Assembly (NCBI RefSeq): GCF_000805675.1
Contig: NZ_JSEF01000015.1
Coordinates: forward strand, 248,001-312,000
Reading direction: 5' to 3'
DNA length: 64,000 nucleotides
Source of the DNA: Corynebacterium minutissimum
GTDB lineage: Bacteria > Actinomycetota > Actinomycetes > Mycobacteriales > Mycobacteriaceae
In this document: one piece after another, positions 7,634 through 16,423 of the stretch
Layout of the letters: the number at the start of each line of letters is the position of its first letter
How positions within the stretch are numbered: position 1 is the first letter of the stretch
Notes under the pieces: model-generated
The model's database searches: none
Seen by the model: the letters and a program-made list of their open reading frames with translations, nothing else
What the model was told of the DNA's origin: nothing
Translations under genes and position numbers: made by a program

Positions 7634-10600
7634 TTAAGCTTTGGCCACAGTGGCGGTGACGCCCTTGAGGACATCATGCACCGTCTGGCCGCTATTGCTC
7701 GGCAGAGTCTCCGCCGTCACGGTGAAGTCGACAGCGAGTACCTCCGCCGCGATGTGATCGCGGTGGCGGTTGGCCCACTCTTCCTTTTCTGCGGGAACGC
7801 AGAGGACCACCGTGATGCGGTCAGTCACCACGAAGTCCTCGGCCTTGCGAGCATCCTGGAGGCCGCGGATGACATCAGCAGCCCAGCCTTCGGCCTCGAG
7901 CTCTTCGGTGACCTCGGTATCCAGCACCACTAGGCCATCCACGCCGTCCACGCGCGCCGTAGACTCCGGGTTAGCCGCCTGCAGGCGCTCGGTGTACTCC
8001 TCTGGGCTCAGACGAATATCGCCGTCAACGACGACCTCGTCACCCTCGCGCTCGTAGTTACCAGCCTTGAGGTTTTTGATGGCACGCTGGACATCCTTAC
8101 CCAAGCGCGGGCCCGCAACCTTGGCGTTGCACACCACGTCGAAGGTACCGACTTCGTCGACATCATCGGTAAGAACGACGTCTTTGACGTTGACCTCATC
8201 GCGGATGATGTCCTTGAAGTCCGCCAGGCGTGCCGAATCCGGCATCGCCACGGTCAGCTTCGGCAACGGCAAACGGTTGCGCAGCTTGTTGGACTTGCGC
8301 ACCGACGACGCCGCCGAGGCCACCGCACGGGTAGCATCCATCGCTGCCACGAGGTCGTGATCAGCCGGGTAATCCTCAGCCTTCGGGTAGGACGCCAAGT
8401 GCACGGAACGCTCACCGGTCAGGCCACGGTAGATGACCTCAGCAACGTGCGGCAGCAGCGGAGCCACCACGCGAGAGACGGTCTCCAGCACCGTGTAGAG
8501 GGTATTGAACGCCTCAGCGTGGGTCTCCTCGCCTTCCCAGAAGCGATCGCGGGAACGGCGCACGTACCAGTTGGTCAAGGCATCCGCGAAGAGGCGAACC
8601 TCTTCGGTAGCCGAAGCAATGTCAGTATTCGCCAGCGCGTCATTCGTGTTCTTCACCAAGTCATGCGTCTTGGCCAAGATATAGCGGTCCAGCACGTTGG
8701 TGGAGCTGACATCGAACTTCGCTTCCTGGGAAGCATAAAGCTGCAGGAAGGTGTAAGCATTCCAGATCGGCAAGATAGCCTGGCGCACGCCTTCACGGAT
8801 GCCCTGCTCGGTCACGATGAGGTTGCCGCCGCGCAGGATCGGCGAGGACATGAGGAACCAGCGCATCGCATCCGAACCATCGCGGTCGAAGACCTCGTTG
8901 ACGTTCGGGTAGTTGCCCTTGGACTTGGACATCTTCAGGCCATCATTGCCCAGAACGATGCCGTGGGCCACAACCTTCTTGTACGCCGGACGGTCAAAGA
9001 GCGCGGTGGACAGCGCATGCATGACATAGAACCAGCCGCGGGTCTGACCGGAGTACTCCACGATGAAATCCGACGGCGAGTGGGTCTCAAACCACTCCTT
9101 GTTCTCAAACGGGTAGTGCTTCTGGGCAAACGGCATGGAACCAGACTCGAACCAGCAGTCCAGCACGTCCGGCACGCGGCGCATCGTGGACTTGCCCGTC
9201 GGATCGTCCGGATTCGGGCGAGTCAGCTCATCGATGTGCGGGCGGTGCAGGCTGGTCGGGCGCACGCCAAAGTCACGCTCCAGCTCATCCAAGGAACCGT
9301 AGACATCCACGCGCGGGTACTCCGGATCATCGGAGATCCAGGCTGGGATCGGAGCACCCCAGTAGCGGGTACGGGAGATGTTCCAATCACGAGCGCCTTC
9401 CAGCCACTTGCCGAACTGACCGTCGCGGATGTGCTCCGGCAGCCACTCGATCTCGTTGTGGTTGAGCTCCACCATGCGGTCACGGAACTCCGTCACCTTG
9501 ACGAACCATGCGGGCAGCGCCATGTAGATGAGCGGCTCGCCGGAGCGCCAGGAATGCGGGTAGGAGTGCTCGATCGTCACGTGACGCACCACGCGGCCAG
9601 CAGCCTTGAGGTCCTTGATGATGGCCTTGTTAGCGTCGAAGACCAGCTTGCCCTCATACGGCGGTACCTGCGAGGTGAACTTGCCATCTTCATCCACCGG
9701 GATGACCAGGCCTACGCCGTACTTCTGGCAGGTGAGCATATCGTCCTCACCGAAGGCCGGAGCCTGGTGGACAACACCGGTACCGTCCTCAGTAGTGACG
9801 TAATCCGCAAGCAGCAGCCGGTAAGCATTCTCGACGTCCGGGAAGAAATCGAAGATCGGCTGGTACGTAAAGCCCTCCAGATCAGCGCCCTTGAAGGTCT
9901 TGAGGACCTCCGCCTCACCCAGCTCCTTCGCCAAAGTGCCGGTGAGTGCTTCGGCCATCACGAAGGTGCGGCCAGCAAAGTCGCCTTCGGTAGCCTTGAA
10001 CAGGACGTAGTCGACCTCCGGGTGGACCGCCAAAGCCAGGTTGGACGGCAGGGTCCAGGGGGTGGTGGTCCAGGCGAGGAAGGAGGCGTCGGCAAGCTCG
10101 GCGTTCTCCGCCAACGTCTTCTCCGCCGCACTTCCCTCAACCGCACCAGCCACCGGGAAAGTCACCGTCAGGGTCGGATCCTGGCGCATCTTATAAGAAT
10201 CATCCAGGCGTGTTTCCTGGTTGGACAGCGAGGTGTGCTCAGCCCAGGAATACGGCAGAACCCTAAATCCCTGGTATATCAGGCCCTTGTCATAGAGCTC
10301 CTTAAAGGCCCACATGACAGACTCCATGTACTCCAAGTCCATGGTCTTATAGCCGTTTTCAAAGTCCACCCAGCGAGCCTGGCGGTTAACATACTCTTCC
10401 CACTCATCGGTGTACTCGAGAACGGACTTAGCACAGTACTCGTTGAACTTCTCTAGGCCCATGTCCTCGATCTGGGCCTTATCGGTGATTCCGAGCTGCT
10501 TTTCTGCCTCCAGCTCCGCCGGCAGGCCGTGGGTATCCCAGCCGAAGACGCGCGGGACGTGGTTGCCGGCCATGGTGCGGTAGCGCGGGACGATGTCTTT

Positions 10601-10831
10601 GACGTAACCGGTCAACAGGTGGCCATAGTGCGGCAGGCCATTGGCAAAGGGCGGGCCATCATAAAACACGTACTCGGGGCAACCCTCTGTCTGTTCGAGG
10701 CTGGCTTTAAAAGTATCGTCGGCCGTCCAGTACTTCTGGACTTCCTGCTCCATGTCGGGGAAGCGGGAAGACCCAGCAGTCATATCGACCTTGGGATAAA
10801 CGCTGCCGACGTTCGCAGGGTTGTTGCTCAT
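7634..10831 (-). CDS. ileS: isoleucyl-tRNA synthetase
   Basis: Class I aminoacyl-tRNA synthetase that charges tRNA-Ile in the cytosol. The class I signature is seen as HYGH at residues 68-71 and the second signature as KMSKSKGN near residue 610. The editing domain (CP1) includes [13 protein letters not shown] and [15 protein letters not shown]. At 1065 residues it is the long, eukaryote-like IleRS type common in actinobacteria. The ATG at 10831 has a GAAGGAA ribosome-binding site at the 3' end of a T-box leader, so translation is expected to respond to uncharged tRNA-Ile. Confidence 0.97.
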   Translation of the reverse strand: MSNNPANVGSVYPKVDMTAGSSRFPDMEQEVQKYWTADDTFKASLEQTEGCPEYVFYDGPPFANGLPHYGHLLTGYVKDIVPRYRTMAGNHVPRVFGWDTHGLPAELEAEKQLGITDKAQIEDMGLEKFNEYCAKSVLEYTDEWEEYVNRQARWVDFENGYKTMDLEYMESVMWAFKELYDKGLIYQGFRVLPYSWAEHTSLSNQETRLDDSYKMRQDPTLTVTFPVAGAVEGSAAEKTLAENAELADASFLAWTTTPWTLPSNLALAVHPEVDYVLFKATEGDFAGRTFVMAEALTGTLAKELGEAEVLKTFKGADLEGFTYQPIFDFFPDVENAYRLLLADYVTTEDGTGVVHQAPAFGEDDMLTCQKYGVGLVIPVDEDGKFTSQVPPYEGKLVFDANKAIIKDLKAAGRVVRHVTIEHSYPHSWRSGEPLIYMALPAWFVKVTEFRDRMVELNHNEIEWLPEHIRDGQFGKWLEGARDWNISRTRYWGAPIPAWISDDPEYPRVDVYGSLDELERDFGVRPTSLHRPHIDELTRPNPDDPTGKSTMRRVPDVLDCWFESGSMPFAQKHYPFENKEWFETHSPSDFIVEYSGQTRGWFYVMHALSTALFDRPAYKKVVAHGIVLGNDGLKMSKSKGNYPNVNEVFDRDGSDAMRWFLMSSPILRGGNLIVTEQGIREGVRQAILPIWNAYTFLQLYASQEAKFDVSSTNVLDRYILAKTHDLVKNTNDALANTDIASATEEVRLFADALTNWYVRRSRDRFWEGEETHAEAFNTLYTVLETVSRVVAPLLPHVAEVIYRGLTGERSVHLASYPKAEDYPADHDLVAAMDATRAVASAASSVRKSNKLRNRLPLPKLTVAMPDSARLADFKDIIRDEVNVKDVVLTDDVDEVGTFDVVCNAKVAGPRLGKDVQRAIKNLKAGNYEREGDEVVVDGDIRLSPEEYTERLQAANPESTARVDGVDGLVVLDTEVTEELEAEGWAADVIRGLQDARKAEDFVVTDRITVVLCVPAEKEEWANRHRDHIAAEVLAVDFTVTAETLPSNSGQTVHDVLKGVTATVAKA

Positions 10832-10839
10832 CTGAAAAT

Positions 10840-11034
10840 TCCTTCACTCGTTCGCTGTGACGGGGACGCGCCTTGCGGCTCGCGGTACCACCCCGCTTGG
10901 ACGCCGAGGCGCCCCGCTTCGTTGATGTGAAGGAGATGACGGTCCCTACCCGCCCGGTTCTAATAATGCGGCACTCGCGCGCCTCACGTTCTTCCGGAAT
11001 GCTCCCCGGTGATAGCCGGCTCACTGCATATAGC
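10840..11034 (-). promoter_or_regulatory. T-box leader of ileS
   Basis: The minus strand carries the conserved T-box core GGGGTGGTACCGCG (complement of 10881-10894), with the flanking terminal helices and a long upstream hairpin region. A plausible isoleucine specifier ATC is at 11011-11013 (complement) in a GGCTATCACC loop. The ribosome-binding site of ileS lies just 3' of the core and no U-tract terminator is seen, which matches the actinobacterial ileS T-boxes known to act on translation. Confidence 0.9.
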
Positions 11035-11039
11035 TCCAA

Positions 11040-11045
11040 AGTATA
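11040..11045 (-). promoter_or_regulatory. -10 box of the ileS T-box transcript
   Basis: TATACT on the minus strand, a few bases upstream of the first T-box helix. It would place the transcript start at about 11033. The -35 region is weak. Confidence 0.5.
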
Positions 11046-11193
11046 ACCGAGGAGTCAAGTTTTCACAGGCTCCGGTTCCCCAGATCACGAAATAGAAACC
11101 CGTGTGTGCACACGATGCTCAGGTGAAAAGGTTATTCACAGGAACATTCTTTCTAGTGCGTGTGGTTCACATTGAGTCTTAGGCTTCGGAGTC

Positions 11194-12260
11194 ATGAACG
11201 CACTTCAGACTTTTCTTGACGCCCTAGCGCCCGGCATTGATGTCGTCGCCGGGTGCGAAGGCATGTCTGAAGCAGATCTCATTGCTGCCGGATCACCGGA
11301 TAAGACGGCCAAGGAATTGGTGCGCTTGCACTCGAGTTTCTTTGGCACGACTGCAATGACTCGCATGCAACGCGACGCCGTGACTGCAGCCCGCCAGCGC
11401 GGCCACTCCCTGCCCACACTCAACGTCATTGACCGCTATGCGCGCAAAGCGCGGACACTGGCGCTCGGGTGGCAGATGCGCCTTGAGCTGTGCCGCACGA
11501 GTGCTGATACCTTGGCGATGGAAGCTCTGGCCAAGAAGAAGCTCAAAGAGCTTTCTAAACCGCCGCAGCCCCACGGTGTATCGCCGGCGAAACTCGTTGT
11601 GGACAATGGCGATTACTGCCCCTTCTCATGTCATCGCTGAGCTTAACGACGCCGTCGATGAGCAACGTCCCATCGAATCCATCCAGGAAGCCTTCTTTCA
11701 TGGCGCGGCCCCACGCAAAGGACTGCAGACCAATATCCTTGTCCCCTTGGATGCGTTGACTCAGATCCTCAATGGTGATGGTGAGGAAGTTACGCTGCGT
11801 ATGACCAACGGCGCGACAATGACGGGTGCGGAGTATGTCAACAAGGTGATCTCCGGTGAAATAGACCTTGACGGCACATTGGCGACGCTCTTTCACCCCG
11901 TCCGCGGACCTGTGAACCTCTATCGGGAGGAGCGGAGCGCTAGCATCAAACAGCGCATCATGGCTATGGCCGAGTTTCCGGTCTGTGCATGGAATGACTG
12001 CATGAGACCGGCCGATGAGTGTCAGGTGCACCACATCATCGCGTGGAAGTACGGGGGCTATACCAACCCAGAGAACCTCGTCATGCTGTGTCCGTACCAC
12101 AACGGGATCAACCAAGATAACCCCCAATGCTCCGCCAGGGCGTGGGCGGATGGCCCGGGTTGAAGGGACGGTAAAGCGCATCTTCGGTCCTCTCCCACCG
12201 CCTTCGCCACGGCAGGCGACTACGAGGGCAACTGGACCGCCAGACAACGGTGGCACATAG
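11194..12260 (+). pseudogene. HNH endonuclease-domain protein, disrupted by two frameshifts
   Basis: The three frames join into one protein of about 355 residues. Frame one gives an N-terminal DUF222-like helical region (11194 to about 11610). Frame two gives the body and the HNH zinc motif: CAWNDC, then CQVHHIIAWKYGGYTNPEN, then LCPYHNG. Frame three gives the family C-terminus (RGRMARVEGTVKRIFGP). The first break, near 11609-11612, reads as loss of two bases from a GCGC stretch. The second is one extra C in the CCCCC run at 12121-12125. Intact members are common multicopy genes in corynebacteria. A read error could explain the homopolymer but less easily the 2-nt loss. No confident ribosome-binding site is seen. 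Confidence 0.85.
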
Positions 12261-12285
12261 ATGTGTACCTCCGGACAACGGTGGC
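12236..12285. repeat. short direct repeat beside the HNH pseudogene
   Basis: A 19-nt unit at 12236-12254 and again at 12267-12285 differs at two positions; both copies end in GACAACGGTGGC. The first copy overlaps the last codons of the pseudogene. It could be a leftover of an insertion-sequence end, but no transposase is present. Confidence 0.5.
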
Positions 12286-12347
12286 CCCAAGACTCGGGCC
12301 GTGTCACTATCCGACAGAAGCTCTCCGCCCAAGGCCCTCCATCACAG

Positions 12348-12373
12348 GAGCCCTCTAGTTCAAGAGCCCTCTA
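12348..12373. repeat. tandem GAGCCCTCTA repeat
   Basis: GAGCCCTCTA occurs at 12348-12357 and 12364-12373, a 16-nt period, just downstream of the small membrane-protein gene. Function unknown. Confidence 0.4.
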
Positions 12374-12399
12374 CCTCAGGAATCCCTTGAGGCCGAGGG

Positions 12400-12570
12400 C
12401 TACTTGTCGTGCTTGCGGCGTATTTTCACCACTGTATCGGCGATAAAGAGAATGATGCCGACACCGGCAGAGATGAACAACAGGTACAGGGACCAGTCAG
12501 CGGCGGTGAGGATGTAGTTCACGAAAGCCAAGAAAGCTACGAACGCCAGAACCAATGCGCCAATGAGCAT
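12400..12570 (-). CDS. small membrane protein, 56 residues
   Basis: The minus-strand frame opens MLIGALVLAFVAFLAFVNYI, a first membrane helix. A short loop containing TAADWS follows, then a second helix (LYLLFISAGVGIILFIADTV) and a basic tail (KIRRKHDK). The basic end favours both termini in the cytoplasm. An AAGGGGAGC ribosome-binding site lies 7 nt upstream of the ATG. I do not recognise a named family. It stands alone between the HNH pseudogene and the wag31 terminator, so no function can be inferred from context. Confidence 0.7.
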   Translation of the reverse strand: MLIGALVLAFVAFLAFVNYILTAADWSLYLLFISAGVGIILFIADTVVKIRRKHDK

Positions 12571-12606
12571 GTTCGCTCCCCTTCCACGAAAACTAGTCTT
12601 GTGTCT

Positions 12607-12622
12607 ACCGGAGGCCTCCGGT
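12607..12622. repeat. perfect 16-bp palindrome upstream of the small membrane-protein gene
   Basis: ACCGGAGG followed directly by CCTCCGGT, 37 nt upstream of the ATG at 12570. It could be an operator or a cruciform; nothing identifies the binding protein. Confidence 0.45.
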
Positions 12623-12630
12623 GGTCTACA

Positions 12631-12665
12631 GAAAAGAATAACGGCGTCCGGTGCCGGACGCCGTT
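12631..12665 (-). terminator. intrinsic terminator of wag31
   Basis: On the minus strand AACGGCGTCCGG pairs with CCGGACGCCGTT (12640-12665), followed by ATTCTTTTCTG. It starts 22 nt after the wag31 stop and closes the dcw region. Confidence 0.85.
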
Positions 12666-12686
12666 AATTCAGTCAAGAGCCAGAGA

Positions 12687-13817
12687 TTAGTTGTTGGCCT
12701 TGCCTGCCTCACCGTTCGGAGCCGCGGTGCCGCGGGACTCCAACTCCTCAAGCTGGGACTCGAGAAGCGTCTTGAGGCGGGTACGGTACTCGCGCTCAAA
12801 GGTGCGCAGCTCGGAGATACGAGCCTCGAGAGCAGTCTGCTGCTGCTTGACCGTGTTCATGACCTCGGTGTGCTTCTTCTCCGCGTCAGCCTGCAGGGCT
12901 GCTGCCTTCTCTTCGGCCTGGCGGATTTGAGCCTCAGCGCGGGAGGTGGCATCAGACTCGGTCTGCTTAGCCTTGGCCTCTGCGTCAGCGACGAGCTTCT
13001 TGGAACGGTTGTCCGCATCCAACAGCTGTGCGTCGAAGCGCTTCTGGGCATCAGCCAGCTGAGCCTTGGAGTGAGAGTCAGCGTCAGCAAGCTGCTTCTC
13101 GGCGGCCGTGCGGGCTTCAGCCAGCATGGACTCGGAGTCTGCCTTGGCCTCGTTGGTGAGGCGATCTGCCATTTCCTGAGCCAAGCCCAGAACACGAGCG
13201 GCCTGCATGTGGGTTTCCGGAGTAGCCAGTCCCTCAGCGGACTTGGTAGCGCCAGCGCCGGCGATGCCAGCGGCAGCGGTGGACGCACCGGAGTTCTTCT
13301 TGGCGGACTCCAGCTCCTTCTTGGTGGTCTCCAGCTCGCGCTTGGAGGCCTCAAGTTCACGCTTTGCTGCAGCGGCTTCCTCACGGGCGGCCTTGAGCTC
13401 TGCGGAATTGTCCTGCTGCTGAGCAGCCGGAGCCTGGGAAGACTGAGCCTGGGCCTGAGCTACCTTGGCCTGCTCCTGGGCCTTCTTGGTCTCTTCCTTG
13501 GCCTTGGCAACCTCATTCTTCGAGTCAGCCAGCTTTGCCTCGTACTCAGCGCGCAGCTTGGACTCCACGTCCTTGCGCACGGCGGCCTCATCGACCTTGG
13601 TTGCAGCGGCACCGGCGCCAGCTGCGGCGCCGCCCTTGGACTGTGCCTTCAGGTCCTCAAGCTGGGCCTGGAGGTCGTCGTTCTCATCCTGCAACTGAGC
13701 AAGAGCATCTTCGACGAGGTCGAGGAACTGATCGACCTCGTCCTCGTTGTAGCCACGCTTGCCAATAGGCGGCTTGCTGAAGGCGACGTTGTGTACATCA
13801 GCTGGTGACAGTGGCAT
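12687..13817 (-). CDS. wag31: DivIVA/Wag31 polar growth protein
   Basis: Polar scaffold that directs apical cell-wall growth in actinobacteria. The N-terminal DivIVA membrane-binding domain is seen as [20 protein letters not shown] and [20 protein letters not shown] first coiled coil, an Ala/Gln/Glu-rich low-complexity middle (residues about 60-200) and a second long coiled coil (about 215-345) follow. The length is 376 residues, a little longer than mycobacterial Wag31. It is the last gene of the division region, with its own promoter upstream and a terminator downstream. Its coiled-coil repeats leave a long open antisense frame that is not a gene. Confidence 0.95.
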   Translation of the reverse strand: MPLSPADVHNVAFSKPPIGKRGYNEDEVDQFLDLVEDALAQLQDENDDLQAQLEDLKAQSKGGAAAGAGAAATKVDEAAVRKDVESKLRAEYEAKLADSKNEVAKAKEETKKAQEQAKVAQAQAQSSQAPAAQQQDNSAELKAAREEAAAAKRELEASKRELETTKKELESAKKNSGASTAAAGIAGAGATKSAEGLATPETHMQAARVLGLAQEMADRLTNEAKADSESMLAEARTAAEKQLADADSHSKAQLADAQKRFDAQLLDADNRSKKLVADAEAKAKQTESDATSRAEAQIRQAEEKAAALQADAEKKHTEVMNTVKQQQTALEARISELRTFEREYRTRLKTLLESQLEELESRGTAAPNGEAGKANN

Positions 13818-13908
13818 TGACTTCTCTTCCCCTTACGAATCGGTCAAACCTCTAGTGGGTCCAGAGGCCGGGTACATATGCGGTTAATAATACGGATTGT
13901 GATAACTC

Positions 13909-13914
13909 ATTGTA
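13909..13914 (-). promoter_or_regulatory. -10 box of wag31
   Basis: TACAAT on the minus strand, with TTAGAT about 16 nt upstream as a weak -35. It lies about 90 nt before the wag31 ATG, which has a GGGGAAGAG ribosome-binding site, so this gene has a leader. Confidence 0.45.
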
Positions 13915-13985
13915 TCCAAATCAACACATTATCTAACGCAGGCACGAGTCTCAACGTTAACAGGAGGGTTTAATACACCCGCGTA

Positions 13986-14321
13986 TTAGGCCACCAATCC
14001 GCCGGCGCCAAAGAATACCCAACCGATAAGACGCGAGAGAATTGCCAACAGCAGGAACAGCACAATGACCGAGACGTCGAGAGCAATGCCGCCTAGCTGC
14101 AAGGGCGGGATAACCTTGCGCAGGGCCTTGACGGGTGGATCAGTGAGGACAAACAGCACTTCAGCCACCATCATGAACCACCGCGGCGGGTTAAATTGGC
14201 GCGAGAAGGACTGAATCATCTCGATGACGATGCGCGCGAGCAAAATCCACGAGTAGAGGCTCACCGCAAGAATGAGAATTGAACCTAAAGCATTCACATC
14301 GCCCGAGCCTATCTGAACCAC
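13986..14321 (-). CDS. YggT family membrane protein
   Basis: Small integral membrane protein of 111 residues with two to three hydrophobic segments (ILILAVSLYSWILLARIVIE and VSVIVLFLLLAILSRLIGWV). The YggT core LTDPPVKALRKVIPP is seen near residue 60. It sits between sepF and wag31, as in other actinobacteria, which ties it to division or polar growth, though the molecular role is not known. The start is a GTG; an internal GTG at codon 9 is an alternative that would shorten only the N-terminal tail. Confidence 0.85.
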   Translation of the reverse strand: MVQIGSGDVNALGSILILAVSLYSWILLARIVIEMIQSFSRQFNPPRWFMMVAEVLFVLTDPPVKALRKVIPPLQLGGIALDVSVIVLFLLLAILSRLIGWVFFGAGGLVA

Positions 14322-14383
14322 CCCCGCAGGCGGTACTCCTCCGTCCGGCGGTTCGCCAGAAAAGCAACCCGAGAAAACGCAAT

Positions 14384-14443
14384 GAGCCGCCGTTACCGGC
14401 CTCCTCCACTAGCCAACACGGGAGGGGGCAGGTTCGGCGGCCC
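14384..14443. terminator. compound hairpin between sepF and yggT
   Basis: GAGCCGCC (14384-14391) faces GGCGGCCC (14436-14443) with an inner CCTCC/GGAGG helix. No U-run follows, so it may be an attenuator or processing site rather than a terminator. Confidence 0.3.
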
Positions 14444-14457
14444 TGAGGCGTCGAGTT

Positions 14458-14883
14458 TTAGCGCAAGTGCGCAGCGCGCTCCAGCTCAACGGTAGAGATG
14501 TCAGCGCCCTTCGGCACAATGGCGAAGACCTTGCGGCTGGTATCAACGCCCTTGGTGAGGTTCTTCATACGGCCTTCCAGAGCGAAGCACAGGCCAGCAG
14601 CGAAGTCGACGAAGCGCTTGGCGGAGCCACGGTCAGCATCGGTGAGCTCGAAGACAACGGCGTCACCATCACGGAACGGGCCGCCGACCTTGGCCGCGTC
14701 ATCGAAGGAGACGAGAGACAGGGCCACGATGGTCGGAACGAATTCTTCTTCCTGCTTATCGTAGGACGGTGCTGCGTACGACGGAGCGTTGTAGGTGCGC
14801 TCGTCGGCGTAGTAGGCGTCGTCGGCGTCCATGTCCATCGGGCCCAGCCCGAAGAACTCCTTGGTCCTATCAATCAGTGACAT
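14458..14883 (-). CDS. sepF: cell division protein SepF
   Basis: Membrane anchor of the FtsZ ring. It has an N-terminal amphipathic start (MSLIDRTKEFFGLGPMD), an acidic/Tyr-rich linker, and the C-terminal SepF domain (ALSLVSFDDAAKVGGPFRDG, later RFVDFAAGLCFALEGRMKN). It is 141 residues, typical for corynebacteria. It is three genes downstream of ftsZ, whose C-terminal peptide it is known to bind. Confidence 0.94.
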   Translation of the reverse strand: MSLIDRTKEFFGLGPMDMDADDAYYADERTYNAPSYAAPSYDKQEEEFVPTIVALSLVSFDDAAKVGGPFRDGDAVVFELTDADRGSAKRFVDFAAGLCFALEGRMKNLTKGVDTSRKVFAIVPKGADISTVELERAAHLR

Positions 14884-14951
14884 TCTGGGTCTCCCTCTGA
14901 CCTAGTTTTCTGTGAGATTAGTGTCTTTGAAATGCGCTTTTGCGATGCCAC

Positions 14952-15656
14952 TTAAACTACTGGCCGTGGTCCCATAATTCCGGTTCCGACACGCACGATA
15001 TCTGTTCCAGATTTAATTGCTTCCTGCAGGTCTGCACTCATTCCGGCAGAAAGCTTCAATGGGCGCCCGAGCTGCTTGGCCACGTCCTCCACAAGCCCCT
15101 TCACCCGTGTAAAAACCTCGCTCGGTTCGCTCTCCAGAGGTGGGACAACCATAAAGCCCTGAAGCTCAAGATTGTCGAGCTCTTCAACGACGTCCACTAG
15201 GTCAGAAACGAGGTCTAGTGGACAGCCGCCACGGGCAGTATCGCCGTCGGCGGAGACCTGAATGAAAACTGGCAAGATACCGTCGCGTTGGCCTCGTTCT
15301 TGGGCTAAAGCCACGCCGCGGTCGAGGGCACGGGCAAGTTTCTCAGAGTCGAGCGAGTGCACGCTATGCGCCCAGCGCGCCACATGGTTGGCCTTCTTGG
15401 TTTGGATTTGGCCAATCATGTGGAAGTGCATGTCAGGCAGAGCTTCGGCTTTGGCGCGGGCTTCCTGTTCGCGGTTTTCGGCGACGTCGGTAATACCCAG
15501 CTGTGCCAGCAGAGCAATGTCTTCTGCTGGGTGAAACTTGGTCACCGGCAATAGCTGCGGTGCCTCGCGCCCAGCATCATCGGCGAAGTGCTGGATGTCA
15601 GCGCGAGTGCGCTCAAGTCCAGCACGTAATTCTTCGAGACGGTTCTGGTTAGTCAT
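14952..15656 (-). CDS. yggS: YggS/PLPBP family pyridoxal-phosphate homeostasis protein
   Basis: Cytosolic PLP-binding protein of the alanine-racemase-like fold that buffers vitamin B6 and has no known catalytic reaction. The PLP lysine is seen in LLPVTKFHPAEDI near residue 38, and the family signatures HFHMIGQIQTKKAN and GMSADLQEAIKSGTDIVRVG follow. The ATG at 15656 was chosen because of its GGAGGG ribosome-binding site; a TTG six codons upstream is unlikely. It starts almost at the pgeF stop, so the two are probably coupled. Confidence 0.92.
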   Translation of the reverse strand: MTNQNRLEELRAGLERTRADIQHFADDAGREAPQLLPVTKFHPAEDIALLAQLGITDVAENREQEARAKAEALPDMHFHMIGQIQTKKANHVARWAHSVHSLDSEKLARALDRGVALAQERGQRDGILPVFIQVSADGDTARGGCPLDLVSDLVDVVEELDNLELQGFMVVPPLESEPSEVFTRVKGLVEDVAKQLGRPLKLSAGMSADLQEAIKSGTDIVRVGTGIMGPRPVV

Positions 15657-15658
15657 GG

Positions 15659-16399
15659 TTATCCCTCCAGCCAAATCACGCCGGCTTGGCGTCCGGTGAC
15701 ACCTTCGCGGCGATAGGAAAAGAAGTCAGTATCTTCGATGGTGCACCGCGGATCGGACTCAATGGCGGTAATGCCCAGCTCCATCAACTGGCGCACGAGC
15801 CCGGCACGGACATCAACGCCCCAGGTTCCTTTCGTGGTACGCGTTAACGACCCGGGCAGGTGCTTCTCGACGTCCCTTGCCATGTCCTCCGGCACCTCAT
15901 AGTTTCGGCCCGAAGCGGCCGGCCCCATGAGTACCTGCATGGTCGACGGGGTTGCGCCGAGTTCCATCATGGCGTTGACGGTGTTGCGGATGATGCCGTT
16001 GCGTGCGCCGAGACGGCCGGCGTGGGCGGCGGCGATGACGCCAGCGGGAACGTCGACAAGCAGCACCGGCGTGCAATCGGCCACGAGCACGCCGAGGCCC
16101 AGACGCTTTTCGGTGGTGACCAGCGCATCGCTAGCCTCCACCGGCTGGGTCATGCCGCGACGCTCCGCACCCACTGTGGTGACGGTATTGGTATGTAGCT
16201 GTTCCATCCAGACGATGTCGTCGAGCCCAGTAGCGCGCAAAAGGCGCTCGCGGTTAGCGGCCACGGCGGCGGGGTCATCGCCAACGTGATCCCCTAGGTT
16301 AAAAGAGTTGTAGGGAGACGACGACGCCCCGCCGGCACGGCTGGTAAAAACCATGCGGACGGGGCGCTTCGATGGGTGTGCTTCCTCGTTTACTGGCAT
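15659..16399 (-). CDS. pgeF: PgeF/YfiH family purine nucleoside phosphorylase or peptidoglycan editing factor
   Basis: Cytosolic metalloprotein of the DUF152/LACC1 family. Related members have purine-nucleoside deaminase or phosphorylase activity, and the E. coli member edits mis-made MurC products. Zinc ligands are visible: His in MEQLHTNTV, Cys in VADCTPVLL, His in AAHAGRLGARNG. The tryptophan of the usual HAGWRG is absent, as in several actinobacterial members. Length 246 residues. It lies between ftsZ and yggS, a conserved order. Confidence 0.9.
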   Translation of the reverse strand: MPVNEEAHPSKRPVRMVFTSRAGGASSSPYNSFNLGDHVGDDPAAVAANRERLLRATGLDDIVWMEQLHTNTVTTVGAERRGMTQPVEASDALVTTEKRLGLGVLVADCTPVLLVDVPAGVIAAAHAGRLGARNGIIRNTVNAMMELGATPSTMQVLMGPAASGRNYEVPEDMARDVEKHLPGSLTRTTKGTWGVDVRAGLVRQLMELGITAIESDPRCTIEDTDFFSYRREGVTGRQAGVIWLEG

Positions 16400-16423
16400 G
16401 CACTCCAGAGTAGCTGGCTGCGG

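Noticed and set aside
8357..10456. Open frame of 699 codons on the plus strand
   Set aside because: It is antisense to ileS, whose motifs are unmistakable. Its product has no recognisable domain and it has no ribosome-binding site.
12651..13808. Leu/Gly-rich frame of 385 codons on the plus strand
   Set aside because: Antisense image of the repetitive wag31 coiled coil; the apparent repeats come from Ala/Glu/Lys codons read backwards.
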